Positions 28,784 through 39,677 of a stretch of DNA of 64,000 nucleotides are shown here, piece by piece (within the stretch, counting starts at the first letter, position 1; each line of letters opens with the position of its first letter). The notes under the pieces were generated by a model. It saw only the letters and a program-made list of their open reading frames with translations. It had not been told where the DNA came from and ran no database searches. A program made the translations under genes and the position numbers. This DNA is from Shouchella oshimensis (GTDB lineage Bacteria > Bacillota > Bacilli > Bacillales > Bacillaceae_D), in contig NZ_KV917380.1 of the NCBI RefSeq assembly GCF_002019765.1, forward strand, positions 2,576,667 through 2,640,666, read 5' to 3'.

Positions 28784-29121
28784 TGGAAATCTTAATGTTT
28801 ATTGCCATAGGCGTTCTTTTTGCAGTTGGGACTTACTTTATTCTGTGCAGAAGTTTATTAAAAGTTATTATTGGCATTTTGCTTATCTCACATGGTGCAC
28901 ACATGTTGCTTCTAACAATGGCAGGCTTGAGACAAGGGGTACCTCCTCTCGTTGATCTTTCCGGTAGCGAGGCAACAGACCCTTTGCCACAAGCCATGAT
29001 CTTAACAGCAATTGTCATTAGCTTTGGAATTACAGCATTCCTTGTTGTTCTCGCCTACCGAACCTATCGTGTTAACAAAACAGAAGACTTGGATAAGTTA
29101 AGGGGTTCTGACGATGAATAA
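28783..29121 (+). CDS. mrpC: Mrp antiporter subunit MrpC
   Basis: A 112-residue NuoK-like subunit with three transmembrane helices; HGAHMLLLTMAGL and PLPQAMILTAIVISFGITAF are typical. The start overlaps the mrpB stop (TAATG) and the end overlaps mrpD by 8 bases. Confidence 0.95.
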   Translation: MEILMFIAIGVLFAVGTYFILCRSLLKVIIGILLISHGAHMLLLTMAGLRQGVPPLVDLSGSEATDPLPQAMILTAIVISFGITAFLVVLAYRTYRVNKTEDLDKLRGSDDE

Positions 29122-30598
29122 TATAATCATGTTGCCAATTATTATCCCATTTTTTATGGGAACGTTGTTAATTTTATTTGCAAAAAAACATCTCACTCAG
29201 CGAATTCTTAGCTCATTAACAGCAGTTGGATTAATGACCGTTTCAATTTATATTGCTTGGCTTGTTTATAAAGAAGGTCCTCTTTCAATTGGGCTTGGAG
29301 GATGGGAAGCTCCTTTTGGAATTGCCATTGTTGCCGATAACCTGGCGGCATTTATGGTTGTTTTAACTAGTATCGTTAGTGCCACCTGTCTCTTTTTCGC
29401 TTTTACGACCATTGATAAAAGGCGGGAACGCTATTACTTTTATCCATTGTTTTTTTATTTAGTAACTGGTGTAAACGGCGCTTTTTTAACTGGGGATTTG
29501 TTTAACCTCTTTGTCTTTTTTGAAGTGATGTTGCTTGCATCCTATGCCTTAATGGTTACAGGAAGTACAAAATTCCAGCTTAGAGAAACTTTTAAATACG
29601 CTGTTATTAACGCATTCTCTTCCATGTTATTCCTAGTAGCCATCGCATACATTTACGGTATTTTAGGAACGGTTAACTTCGCCCACATGGCAGAACGAGT
29701 TGCTGAAGTAGAACAAACAGGGATCTTACAAGTTGTAGCCATTTTACTTTTTCTTGTATTTGCTACAAAAGGTGCCTTGTTCCCACTGTATTTTTGGCTC
29801 CCACATTCTTATGTCGGTCCTCCAACAGCAGTTACCGCTTTATTCGGTGGTTTACTAACCAAAGTGGGCGTTTACTGCATCATTCGTATGTATACTCTCG
29901 TATTTACATTTGACATTAGCTTCACCCACCAGACGATAATGCTTGTACTTGGTGGTTTAACGATGCTACTCGGTGTTCTTGGTGCAGTTGCACAATTTAA
30001 TTATAAGCGTATTTTATCTTTTCACATCATTAGCCAGATTGGCTACATGATCATGGGTATTGGCTTGAATACTGCACTTGCCTTAGCTGGAGCTATTTAT
30101 TTCCTTGCTCATAACATGATTGTTAAGACCGGTTTAATTCTAATGTCTGGCGCAACTGAGAAAATTACTGGGACAACTGACTTAAAAAAGATGGGCGGAT
30201 TACTCAAGACGCATCCAGCATTAGCATGGTCATTTCTGATTCTCGGCTTGTCTATCGCTGGAATTCCACCATTGAGTGGTTTCTTTGGAAAATTCCCATT
30301 AATTGTTGCTGCAGCCGAGGAATCAAGCTACTTCTTAGTTTTTCTTTCTCTATTTGTTGGGATGCTCACCTTGTTTTCAATGATTAAAATCTTTATGAAC
30401 GTATATTGGGGAGCGCCTCAACATACGAAAGAGCAAGCAAAGTTTTCTATTACACCAACACTATTAGCGGCATCACCCTTAGTTGTTTTAACAATTATTC
30501 TCGGTCTGTTCGCGGAACCATTTTTCGCTTATACAGAAGTCATTGCGGAAGATCTTCTTAATCCATCCGTTTATATTCAATCTGTTCTGAAGGAGTAG
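29114..30598 (+). CDS. mrpD: Mrp antiporter subunit MrpD
   Basis: A 494-residue NuoN/M-like proton-channel subunit with about 14 transmembrane helices. Conserved parts include FFEVMLLASYALMV (membrane glutamate), ATKGALFPLYFWLPHSY (membrane lysine) and FGGLLTKVGVYCIIRM. It pairs with MrpA in the antiporter. Confidence 0.96.
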   Translation: MNNIIMLPIIIPFFMGTLLILFAKKHLTQRILSSLTAVGLMTVSIYIAWLVYKEGPLSIGLGGWEAPFGIAIVADNLAAFMVVLTSIVSATCLFFAFTTIDKRRERYYFYPLFFYLVTGVNGAFLTGDLFNLFVFFEVMLLASYALMVTGSTKFQLRETFKYAVINAFSSMLFLVAIAYIYGILGTVNFAHMAERVAEVEQTGILQVVAILLFLVFATKGALFPLYFWLPHSYVGPPTAVTALFGGLLTKVGVYCIIRMYTLVFTFDISFTHQTIMLVLGGLTMLLGVLGAVAQFNYKRILSFHIISQIGYMIMGIGLNTALALAGAIYFLAHNMIVKTGLILMSGATEKITGTTDLKKMGGLLKTHPALAWSFLILGLSIAGIPPLSGFFGKFPLIVAAAEESSYFLVFLSLFVGMLTLFSMIKIFMNVYWGAPQHTKEQAKFSITPTLLAASPLVVLTIILGLFAEPFFAYTEVIAEDLLNPSVYIQSVLKE

Positions 30599-30605
30599 GT
30601 ACATT

Positions 30606-31085
30606 ATGGCTTTTCAATTATTAATTAACATCGTTCTTGCCATTGTTTGGATGCTGTTTCAGAATAGCTTCACCCTTGTTGATTTCGTGGTCGGCTTTAC
30701 GATTGGATTTTTCGTTGTCTTAGTACTGATCAGGTTTAAAGGCTATGAATTTTACTTTTCCCGTGTGTGGTCTCTCATAAAGCTCATTCTCGTTTTTATA
30801 AAGGAGCTTGCTATAGCAAATGTAGTCGTATTGAAGACCGCTTTAAGTCCTAAAATGGACGTAGCACCGGGTATTGTGGCGGTCCCAACCCGACTCGAAA
30901 CAGAAACAGAAAAAACAATGTTCGCAGTGATGATGACATTAACACCAGGGACATTATCCATTGAATTCTCACTTGATTCAAATGTGATATTCGTACACGC
31001 ATTAGATGCTAGAAACCGAGATGAGATTATTAATACAGTGCAAAACACGTTTGAACGAGGCATTTTGGAGGTGACACGGAGATAA
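30606..31085 (+). CDS. mrpE: Mrp antiporter subunit MrpE
   Basis: A 159-residue subunit with two or three N-terminal transmembrane helices and a soluble C-terminal domain containing MMTLTPGTLSIEF. It overlaps mrpF by one base. Confidence 0.95.
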   Translation: MAFQLLINIVLAIVWMLFQNSFTLVDFVVGFTIGFFVVLVLIRFKGYEFYFSRVWSLIKLILVFIKELAIANVVVLKTALSPKMDVAPGIVAVPTRLETETEKTMFAVMMTLTPGTLSIEFSLDSNVIFVHALDARNRDEIINTVQNTFERGILEVTRR

Positions 31086-31360
31086 TGTTCGACACAATTC
31101 TAACTTGGCTTTTGCTTATAAAGTGTGTTGGCGCTTTACTATGCATCATCCGTGTATTGATCGGCCCTACACATTCTGACCGAATTGCTGCACTTGATAC
31201 GTTGGGACTAATGTTAATTGGCTTTGTTGGTATTCTCATGATTCTTCAAGATACGATGGCTTATACTGAAGTTATTCTCGTAGTGGCGATTTTAGCCTTT
31301 ATTGGCTCTGTAGCACTTGCAAAATATTTAGAGAGGGGGAATCTATTTGACCGCGATTGA
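31085..31360 (+). CDS. mrpF: Mrp antiporter subunit MrpF
   Basis: A 91-residue, three-helix subunit with the conserved RVLIGPTHSDRIAALDTLG loop. It overlaps mrpG by 14 bases. Confidence 0.95.
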   Translation: MFDTILTWLLLIKCVGALLCIIRVLIGPTHSDRIAALDTLGLMLIGFVGILMILQDTMAYTEVILVVAILAFIGSVALAKYLERGNLFDRD

Positions 31361-31715
31361 ATGGATGATTGTTGTCTTTTTATCTGTCGGAACCCTTTTT
31401 AGTATAGCTGCCGGTATCGGTTTAGTTCGCTTTCCAGATGTGTATTCTCGACTTCATGCAACAGGAAAAAATGCGACGGCAAGCGTTATTTTGATTATGA
31501 CAGCAACCTTTATATACTTTCTTTATGAACATCAGCTTTTTATAGGAAAGATCCTCCTTACCATTTTGTTTGTCTTTTTAACAACTCCTGTTGCCGCATT
31601 ATTGATTTCGAGATCAGCCTATCGAATTGGTATACCTATGTCGAAGGATTCTGTTCGAGACGAAATGAAGCCTTATTACGATAATGAAAAGTCATCACCA
31701 GCAAAGAATGAATAA
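31347..31715 (+). CDS. mrpG: Mrp antiporter subunit MrpG
   Basis: A 122-residue, three-helix subunit with GLVRFPDVYSRLHATGKNA, the family signature. It is the last gene of the operon and ends just before a strong bidirectional terminator. The complete set of seven genes suggests a working Mrp system. Confidence 0.95.
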   Translation: MTAIEWMIVVFLSVGTLFSIAAGIGLVRFPDVYSRLHATGKNATASVILIMTATFIYFLYEHQLFIGKILLTILFVFLTTPVAALLISRSAYRIGIPMSKDSVRDEMKPYYDNEKSSPAKNE

Positions 31716-31760
31716 AAATAACCCCCTTGGTATGTCACTTGATGTCCAAAGGGGGTTTTT
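31715..31760. terminator. Bidirectional terminator, mrpG / psd
   Basis: AACCCCCTTGG and CCAAAGGGGGTT arms with A run before and T run after. The psd stop codon lies in the loop. Confidence 0.88.
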
Positions 31761-32532
31761 CTATGTGCAATAGACCAATTCTCTCGCCCACTTTTACTTT
31801 ATTGCTACTTAGTTCTAAAGTGAATGTGTCCTTTTTAAACAACAAAATAACAGTAGAACCGAACGAAAAATAACCAACTTCCTCCCCTTTTGTCCATTGG
31901 GGATCTAATTTAGTTCGAACAATTGTATTGATGTTCATCGCACCAACCTCAATCATAGCAGTTGTTACGTTTTCAGCTTGTAAATAATTTACTGTTCGAT
32001 AATTGTGAGATAGTGGTTTTACACCGTATTTTAAGCCCGTTTCATTTACTGGATAGGAACGATCTCCTAAGCTTACAGTCTCTGTACAAACGCAATTAAA
32101 AGGACTATGAATTCGATGATAATCCCGTGGGCTTAAGTATAAGATGACGTACATACCACCATTATAGTCAGAAGCTTTTTCCTTTGATTGCAGCATCTCT
32201 CCAATCTTATACGTCTGACCCTTCACAACAAAGCTTGTCTCTTCGTTAATGGTACCTGTTTCTTCACAACGACCATCCACTGGCGACACAACACTTTTAT
32301 CCGATTGATCAATTGGACGTTTAGCCATTTTTATTTGCCGGGTAAAAAAAGAATGCAGACTCTTATGCTCCGCATATGGTCGCACAGCTTCTTCAACATT
32401 AATCTTATAAGTCTTAATAAAAAGCGGAATAAAGGGTTTACTTAACCTTGACATCGTAAACCGTTTGATTAGTGCAGAACTCCATTTATGATTGGTTAAT
32501 TCAACGCTCACCTGAAAAATTTTCCTTTTCAT
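31735..32532 (-). CDS. psd: Phosphatidylserine decarboxylase proenzyme
   Basis: Psd converts phosphatidylserine to phosphatidylethanolamine at the membrane. The 265-residue proenzyme is self-cleaved at the serine of YFSFGSTVILLF to form its pyruvoyl cofactor. Other signatures are SPVDGRCEE and LSPRDYHRIHSPF. It is divergent from pssA, the enzyme that makes its substrate, so the two may be co-regulated from the shared 93-bp spacer. Confidence 0.96.
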   Translation of the reverse strand: MKRKIFQVSVELTNHKWSSALIKRFTMSRLSKPFIPLFIKTYKINVEEAVRPYAEHKSLHSFFTRQIKMAKRPIDQSDKSVVSPVDGRCEETGTINEETSFVVKGQTYKIGEMLQSKEKASDYNGGMYVILYLSPRDYHRIHSPFNCVCTETVSLGDRSYPVNETGLKYGVKPLSHNYRTVNYLQAENVTTAMIEVGAMNINTIVRTKLDPQWTKGEEVGYFSFGSTVILLFKKDTFTLELSSNKVKVGERIGLLHIEKPPLDIK

Positions 32533-32625
32533 CTCATCACCTTTAATACATTATTTCCTCATTGCTAATCATTTTATGGTATACTTTGGTATTATAGCAC
32601 GTAAATAAACTCGAAAAGAGGTGAA

Positions 32626-33171
32626 ATGTACGTGTTTTTATTAAATCAACTCGTCTCTACCCGTAAGAAAATTAAAGGGCAACTCGCTAACGCGTTAACG
32701 CTTATTAATTTAGGACTTGGGATTACTGCAATTATGTTTATTTTACAAGGAAGTATTTGGTATGGCTTCTTATTTATAGCTCTCGCTGCTTTATTTGATC
32801 GATTTGATGGCATGGTCGCTAGAAAATTGAAAATTGAATCTGAATTAGGGAAGCAATTAGACTCTTTAAGTGACCTTGTCTCATTTGGTGTCGCTCCTGC
32901 TCTTCTTGTTCAACAGGCTACTTTAATGCCCCTAAGCTTTGTCGGTGGACTTGCTGTTGTTCTATTTATTTTATGTGGCGCATTGCGCTTAGCCCGCTTT
33001 AATATTACTGACTCGCCGAATGAATTTATTGGTTTACCAATCACAGCAGCTGGATGTATAGTAGCTTTTTCAACATTGTTTACGGAACAGTTGCCAGCTA
33101 CGTTTTACGTTATATTCATGATATGTCTTTCTGGATTAATGATTAGTAACATTCGTGTAAGGAAAGTATAA
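32626..33171 (+). CDS. pssA: CDP-diacylglycerol-serine O-phosphatidyltransferase
   Basis: PssA makes phosphatidylserine from CDP-diacylglycerol and serine. The 181-residue membrane protein carries the CDP-alcohol phosphotransferase motif DGMVARKLK...GKQLDSLSD, with all aspartates present. Start uncertain: the ATG at 32626 is only 4 bases after GAGG, and a GTG at 32632 is better spaced. It pairs with divergent psd. Confidence 0.95.
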   Translation: MYVFLLNQLVSTRKKIKGQLANALTLINLGLGITAIMFILQGSIWYGFLFIALAALFDRFDGMVARKLKIESELGKQLDSLSDLVSFGVAPALLVQQATLMPLSFVGGLAVVLFILCGALRLARFNITDSPNEFIGLPITAAGCIVAFSTLFTEQLPATFYVIFMICLSGLMISNIRVRKV

Positions 33172-33253
33172 CAACCGCTTCTGCGTAATTTTACTGAAAT
33201 TGATTCATAAGTCTACTTTTCTATCTTATAACCTTAAAATTACTGCTTTTAAC

Positions 33254-33325
33254 TTGACAGTAGCAGGATTCATGAGTAAATTAAGGGCAGGCAGTAACGT
33301 CTGCCCGCTTATAAAGCGGATATAA
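33254..33325 (+). promoter_or_regulatory. Promoter and structured leader of hup
   Basis: TTGACA (33254-33259), 17 bases, then TAAATT (33277-33282). Immediately downstream are two consecutive hairpins, GGGCAG...CTGCCC and CCGCTT-ATA-AAGCGG, in the leader. They may stabilise or regulate the HU mRNA. Confidence 0.5.
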
Positions 33326-33393
33326 AGCATACATATTATTCTAGCGTAACAGAATAATAGGTTATTCTATGTAAAGAAAAGGAGTTTTTACAG

Positions 33394-33669
33394 ATGAACA
33401 AAACAGATCTGATTAATGCAGTTTCCGAACAAGCAGAAATCTCTAAAAAGGATGCATCAAAAGCAGTAGACGCTGTATTTGAAGGCATCACAGATTCATT
33501 AGTAAACGGAGGCAAAGTGCAACTTGTTGGCTTTGGTAGCTTTGAAGTGAGAGAGCGTTCTGCAAGAAAAGGACGTAACCCACAAACTGGAGAAGAAATT
33601 GAAATTCCAGCAACTAAAAACCCTGCGTTTAAGCCAGGTAAACAACTTAAAGACGCAGTTAACTCATAA
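33394..33669 (+). CDS. hup: DNA-binding protein HU
   Basis: HU is the histone-like nucleoid protein. The 91 residues begin [20 protein letters not shown]. The protein holds the conserved beta-arm [14 protein letters not shown] with the intercalating proline region, and ends [19 protein letters not shown] precedes the ATG. The leader contains two stacked hairpins. Confidence 0.97.
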   Translation: MNKTDLINAVSEQAEISKKDASKAVDAVFEGITDSLVNGGKVQLVGFGSFEVRERSARKGRNPQTGEEIEIPATKNPAFKPGKQLKDAVNS

Positions 33670-33689
33670 GAACGATTTAACTGTCCAAT

Positions 33690-33785
33690 ACTAAATTCCA
33701 CTAGGGGTGCTTGAATGCTGAGAAAAGGGAAACCTTTAACTCTTCAACCTGATCTAGTTAACACTAGCGTAGGGAAGTGGATAAG
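33690..33785 (+). promoter_or_regulatory. TPP riboswitch (THI element)
   Basis: Conserved cores are visible in order: GGGGTGC, GCTGAGA, CCTGATCTAGTTAA, TAGCGTAGGGAAGTGG. The P1 helix CCACT/AGTGG closes it. Thiamine pyrophosphate binding would favour the downstream terminator at 33802-33832 and switch off thiD. Confidence 0.93.
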
Positions 33786-33801
33786 CAATGCACAATTGCT
33801 C

Positions 33802-33832
33802 AAAACGGCCGCCTCATTGCGGTCGTTTTTTT
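33802..33832 (+). terminator. Riboswitch-controlled terminator before thiD
   Basis: AAAACGGCCGC and GCGGTCGTTTTTTT arms flank a CTCAT loop, between the THI element and the thiD ribosome site. Confidence 0.9.
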
Positions 33833-33854
33833 ATTTGAAAGGAGGAGGTTAAAA

Positions 33855-34667
33855 ATGACTCCGATAAAACATGCCTTAACGATTGCTGGAACAGACCCTA
33901 CTGGTGGCGCAGGTATACAGGCGGATTTAAAGACGTTTCAGGAACTACATGTTTATGGAATGTCTGTCCTCACATCAATCGTAGCGCAAAATACAATGGG
34001 TGTGAAAGATATACACCATCTTCCAATTGACTTTATTGAACTACAGTTACAATCGGTTATTGAAGATATTTATCCACATGCAATAAAGACCGGCATGATT
34101 GCACAAAAAGAGATGATGGCTCTTTTAGCAACGAAACTCGGTTCGCTTCAAAATGTTCCATACATTTGTGACCCCGTCATGATGGCTAAAAATGGCGACC
34201 CTCTATTAGAAAAAGACGTACGCTCGTTTTTACGTGACACGCTAGTGCCTTTAGCAACCATTGTCACACCAAATATAGCGGAAGCTGAAGATCTTATAGA
34301 CATGAAGATTGATACACTAGAGGATATGAAAAAAGCTGCTGAGCGTATCATACACGAATTAGGTGCTAAGTACGTAGTTATTAAAGGTGGCAGCTTAAAT
34401 GGAGAAGCAACGGATGTATTTTACGGCAAAAGTCAAGAATTCCATATTTTAGATGCACCAAGAACTGACACAAAACATACTCACGGGACAGGCTGTACAT
34501 TCTCTGCAGCGATTACGTCTGAACTGGCAAAAGGCGTACCTATTTTCGAAGCAGTAAAGAAAGCCAAACAATTTACAGCTGCAGCTATAGCTCATTCTTT
34601 AAACATTGGCCATGGATACGGACCGACAAATCACTGGGCCTATCGTTTAAACGCCTCTTCTAATTAG
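33855..34667 (+). CDS. thiD: Hydroxymethylpyrimidine(-phosphate) kinase
   Basis: ThiD phosphorylates HMP and HMP-phosphate in thiamine synthesis. The 270-residue ribokinase-fold protein begins MTPIKHALTIAGTDPTGGAG, set by GGAGGAGG; the longer frame would start inside the riboswitch. KTGMIA, VCDPVM-like CDPVMMAKNGD and the GTGCTFSAAI anion hole/catalytic aspartate region are present. The TPP riboswitch in its leader supports thiamine rather than pyridoxal as the pathway. Confidence 0.95.
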   Translation: MTPIKHALTIAGTDPTGGAGIQADLKTFQELHVYGMSVLTSIVAQNTMGVKDIHHLPIDFIELQLQSVIEDIYPHAIKTGMIAQKEMMALLATKLGSLQNVPYICDPVMMAKNGDPLLEKDVRSFLRDTLVPLATIVTPNIAEAEDLIDMKIDTLEDMKKAAERIIHELGAKYVVIKGGSLNGEATDVFYGKSQEFHILDAPRTDTKHTHGTGCTFSAAITSELAKGVPIFEAVKKAKQFTAAAIAHSLNIGHGYGPTNHWAYRLNASSN

Positions 34668-34687
34668 AACGAATGAAATGATATGTA

Positions 34688-34711
34688 AAGCCTACCTTAT
34701 TTGGTAGGCTT
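34688..34711. terminator. Bidirectional terminator, thiD / collagen-like gene
   Basis: Perfect nine-base arms AAGCCTACC and GGTAGGCTT with a six-base loop. Confidence 0.8.
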
Positions 34712-34718
34712 TCGTTAG

Positions 34719-36650
<1,932 letters not shown>

Positions 36651-36696
36651 TTTTTAGCTCCTCCTACTTTTATTGCTGCTAGAAAAACAGCTATAT

Positions 36697-36724
36697 AATT
36701 CTATGTCTAAACGAACCATAGTGT
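36697..36724 (-). promoter_or_regulatory. Putative sigma-K promoter of the collagen-like gene
   Basis: Minus strand: AC (36724-36723), 17 bases, CATAGAATT (36705-36697), close to the sigma-K pattern AC-N16/17-CATANNNTA. The position, about 50 bases before the ATG, is suitable. Confidence 0.45.
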
Positions 36725-36745
36725 TTGTGTAGAAACCATGGTTCT

Positions 36746-36770
36746 AGAAAATAGGTGTCACCTATTTTCT
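36746..36770. promoter_or_regulatory. Perfect 25-bp dyad upstream of the collagen-like gene
   Basis: AGAAAATAGGTG, one base, CACCTATTTTCT. It lies just upstream of the putative sigma-K promoter and could be an operator or a hairpin. Confidence 0.6.
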
Positions 36771-37009
36771 ATCAATCGTATGAAAATTGACCGTTCATTC
36801 GGTTTTTTTAATTTCTAATAAGTCTTTGAAAAAATTCTTGTTGCGTTCTACTTAGTTGAATCGATTTCAAAAATCGTACAATAATAAGGGATAGATAACC
36901 ATAATCACCAATCGTTTATTCTGAACGTACTAAAATTAGACATTGTAGCTATAGATCTTTATAATCTGCTTATGCCCATTAATACATATTTACGTTAGGA
37001 GAACTTTCA

Positions 37010-38665
37010 TTGAAAAAACAGACCGCCGGTAAACTGACAAACGTATTTTATTGGACACTAGGCATTTTAATTGTTTTTGTGGCAATTGGCATCCTCTTTC
37101 CTAGCCAGCTTGAAGCAGTCACTGCGACTGTACGTCAATTTATAGCTACTTTCTTTGGCTGGTACTACTTAATTGTTGTCACTATATTCTTGTTGGTTTG
37201 CCTATTTTTTATTGTTAGCCCGTTTGGAAGGCTTCGCCTCGGAAAAGAAGAAGATCGTCCAGAGTACAGCTACTTAACGTGGTTCGCCTTTTTATTTAGT
37301 GCCGGACTCGGTGTTGGCTTACTGTTTTTCGGAGCCGCTGAACCTATAGCTCACTATGCCATTGATGCTCCTACCGCAGATGAAGCTACTGGTCAAGCAG
37401 CCCTAGAGTCGCTTAAATACGTTTTCTTACACTGGGGTTTTCATGGTTGGGCAATATATGCCATTGTCGCTATTTGCCTCGCTTACTTTAATTTTCGCAA
37501 GGATATGCCTGGCTTAATTAGTGCCACTCTTTCACCACTTATTGATCCAAGAGGCTTCTGGGGACAGACAATTGATGTCATTGCTATTGTAGCGACACTA
37601 TCAGGTATTGCGACTACACTCGGTTTTGGTGCAGCACAAATGAATGGCGGAATATCTTTTTTAACAAATATACCGAATAGCTTTGGCCTACAGCTTGCGA
37701 TTATTGTCATCGTTACTATTTTATTTTTAATTTCTGCCAGTACAGGAATTGATAAAGGCATTCGCGTGTTAAGCCGCATGAATATGGTTTTGGTCATGCT
37801 TATGTTATTATTTTTTATGATCTTTGGTGCATCGTTATATTCTTTAAACCTTTTTACAAATACACTGGGTCAATACATTCAGTCTTTACCTGAATTAAGT
37901 TTTACCATTGCGCCGAATAGTTCTGAACATCGTGAATGGATTAATGCGTGGACGTTATTTTACTGGGCTTGGTGGATGGCTTGGTCTCCTTATGTCGGAA
38001 CATTTATTGCCCGTGTTTCAAGAGGTAGAACACTAAGAGAGTTTGTGATTGGCGTGTTGCTTGTACCATCTCTACTTGGCTTTGTTTGGTTTTCTTTCTT
38101 AGGTGGCACAGCGATATCCTTTGAATCTCAAGGGTTAACCACGATCTCCAATTTGGCTGATGAAGAGGCCTTGTTCGGTGTATTAGGTGCCATGCCATTT
38201 AGTACGGTTACATCGTATATTACCATTTTCTTAATTGCCGTTTTCTTTATAACATCCGCTGATTCGGCTACTCATGTGCTAGGAAGCCAATCAACGAATG
38301 GATCATTAAATCCCCCTACAAAAATAAAAATTCTATGGGGCGTTCTCATGTCAGCCACTGCTGCTGTACTTCTCTATAGTGGTGGGTTGCAAGGGTTACA
38401 AAATACGATGATTGTCGTTGCATTTCCCTTTTCAATCATTATGCTATTAATGGTTATTTCTCTATTTAAAGCATTACGACATGAACACTTGAAGAAAGAA
38501 GTTAAAGAACGACGCTTGCTAAGAGAAATTGCAGAGCTTCGTCAATTCAAAACTAAGACGGAACGGGCAGAAAGAAAACGATTAAAGCAAGAAGAACAAA
38601 AACAGAAAAAAATAGATAAATCAAAGAAAAAGAAGGTCACTAAAAAGCCCAAAGAAGAAGAATAA
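37010..38665 (+). CDS. BCCT-family betaine/choline-type transporter
   Basis: A 551-residue secondary transporter of the betaine-choline-carnitine family, with twelve predicted transmembrane helices. Signatures include LFSAGLGVGLLFFGAAEPIAHY, HWGFHGWAIYAIVA and the substrate-box segment FYWAWWMAWSPYVGTFIARVS. A TTG start lies eight bases after TAGGAG. The C-terminus is a long basic, coiled-coil-like tail, as in osmosensing members such as BetP and OpuD. It likely imports a compatible solute with sodium; the exact substrate is not readable. Confidence 0.92.
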   Translation: MKKQTAGKLTNVFYWTLGILIVFVAIGILFPSQLEAVTATVRQFIATFFGWYYLIVVTIFLLVCLFFIVSPFGRLRLGKEEDRPEYSYLTWFAFLFSAGLGVGLLFFGAAEPIAHYAIDAPTADEATGQAALESLKYVFLHWGFHGWAIYAIVAICLAYFNFRKDMPGLISATLSPLIDPRGFWGQTIDVIAIVATLSGIATTLGFGAAQMNGGISFLTNIPNSFGLQLAIIVIVTILFLISASTGIDKGIRVLSRMNMVLVMLMLLFFMIFGASLYSLNLFTNTLGQYIQSLPELSFTIAPNSSEHREWINAWTLFYWAWWMAWSPYVGTFIARVSRGRTLREFVIGVLLVPSLLGFVWFSFLGGTAISFESQGLTTISNLADEEALFGVLGAMPFSTVTSYITIFLIAVFFITSADSATHVLGSQSTNGSLNPPTKIKILWGVLMSATAAVLLYSGGLQGLQNTMIVVAFPFSIIMLLMVISLFKALRHEHLKKEVKERRLLREIAELRQFKTKTERAERKRLKQEEQKQKKIDKSKKKKVTKKPKEEE

Positions 38666-38700
38666 AAAATCCGTCGTCTATAACAGACAACGGATTTTTT
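38664..38700. terminator. Bidirectional terminator, BCCT / hemD-like
   Basis: AAAAAATCCGT and ACGGATTTTTT outer arms with inner GTCT/AGAC. Both converging genes end here. Confidence 0.9.
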
Positions 38701-39511
38701 ATCTAGTAGAAGCTATGTATTTTCCTAAATGGATAATCATTGCCCCCATTCGTTCTTTAGCAGGATACACGACTTTCGTTACTCCAGATTCATATAAAGC
38801 CTCTGCTGTTACCTTTCCGACCGCCGTCGCAATGACATCCTCATCAAAACTAGCTATGACTTCTTCTACAAGCCCTCGATCCTCAGCACAGGAAAAAAGC
38901 GCTTTTACTTGTAATGCAGATGTAAAACAAACCGCTTGATACTTTTTATTAATCACTAACTCATGTAACAATTTGTCCGCTACACTCTCTTCTGGAGGGA
39001 GATGGTGGTAAGGTAGCCACGTTGTTAATGTCGCTTGTTTATCCGAAAAAAAATGATCTATTTCTGGTGATGGAATTCCATAAAGTTGGACAACAACATT
39101 CTTTTTTTGAAACGAAAAAACACTTAATTTAGTAAGTAAATCTTTAGTTGTACCATCCTCTGATGTCACTTCATAGGACACACCTTCTTTCTTTAATGCA
39201 GCAATTGCTTTGTAGCCTCGAACTGCAATTCTTGCGTTATTTAATTTTTGAACAAACGCTTTTTTTACTCCCATCTCCTCAGCGTGACGCATAAAGGTAT
39301 GGATGCCAATTCCAGTAGTAAAAACAAACCAGTCAACATCGTCATTTAAGCCATTGCGAATCATCGCTCTTACAATTGTTTTGTCCTCAATCACTGTGCC
39401 TTGCATGGAACGCACGCTACTTGTTCCACCTTGCTTTCTAATTAATTCTTGCATCTCATCTGTTTTCCGTGACGCCGTTAACGCGAGATGATAATTCGTT
39501 AGTAATGTCAT
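38699..39511 (-). CDS. hemD: Uroporphyrinogen-III synthase family protein
   Basis: HemD cyclises hydroxymethylbilane to uroporphyrinogen III. The 270-residue protein has the two-lobed HemD layout: ALTASRKTDEMQELIRKQGG, the DWFVFTTGIGIHTF lobe, YGIPSPEI and the C-terminal AVCFTSALQVKALF ... ATAVGKVTAEALYESG. GGTGGAG before the ATG of MTLLTNYHLAL sets the start. It stands outside any visible hem operon, so it may be a paralogue rather than the main heme-pathway enzyme. Confidence 0.8.
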   Translation of the reverse strand: MTLLTNYHLALTASRKTDEMQELIRKQGGTSSVRSMQGTVIEDKTIVRAMIRNGLNDDVDWFVFTTGIGIHTFMRHAEEMGVKKAFVQKLNNARIAVRGYKAIAALKKEGVSYEVTSEDGTTKDLLTKLSVFSFQKKNVVVQLYGIPSPEIDHFFSDKQATLTTWLPYHHLPPEESVADKLLHELVINKKYQAVCFTSALQVKALFSCAEDRGLVEEVIASFDEDVIATAVGKVTAEALYESGVTKVVYPAKERMGAMIIHLGKYIASTR

Positions 39512-39677
39512 CTTTTTCTCCACCTTCTACTGAACTCACTCCAACAACTATTTGTTTTAACCTATCAGACTTGCAATGGTTTCGCAATGATAAGCGTTAC
39601 ATAGAATTATCGTGTATTTTTTTTGTACAGACACGTACATGCTTACGATTGCATAGGTATATGGTGGAGGTGAACAA

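Larger units (their letters stand above)
36651..37009. other. Regulatory spacer between collagen-like gene and BCCT gene
   Basis: No gene was seen. It holds the sigma-K-like promoter and a 25-bp dyad near the collagen-like gene. An AT-rich tract reaches the TAGGAG ribosome site of the transporter. Confidence 0.5.

Noticed and set aside
33777-33854. A longer ThiD with 26 extra N-terminal residues
   Set aside because: That stretch overlaps the riboswitch P1 helix and terminator; GGAGGAGG supports the ATG at 33855.
39630-39663. A sigma-E/sigma-K-like -10 (CATAGGTATA) just before sigK
   Set aside because: The start point would fall inside the ribosome site, leaving no leader; the true promoter is probably further upstream but was not clear.
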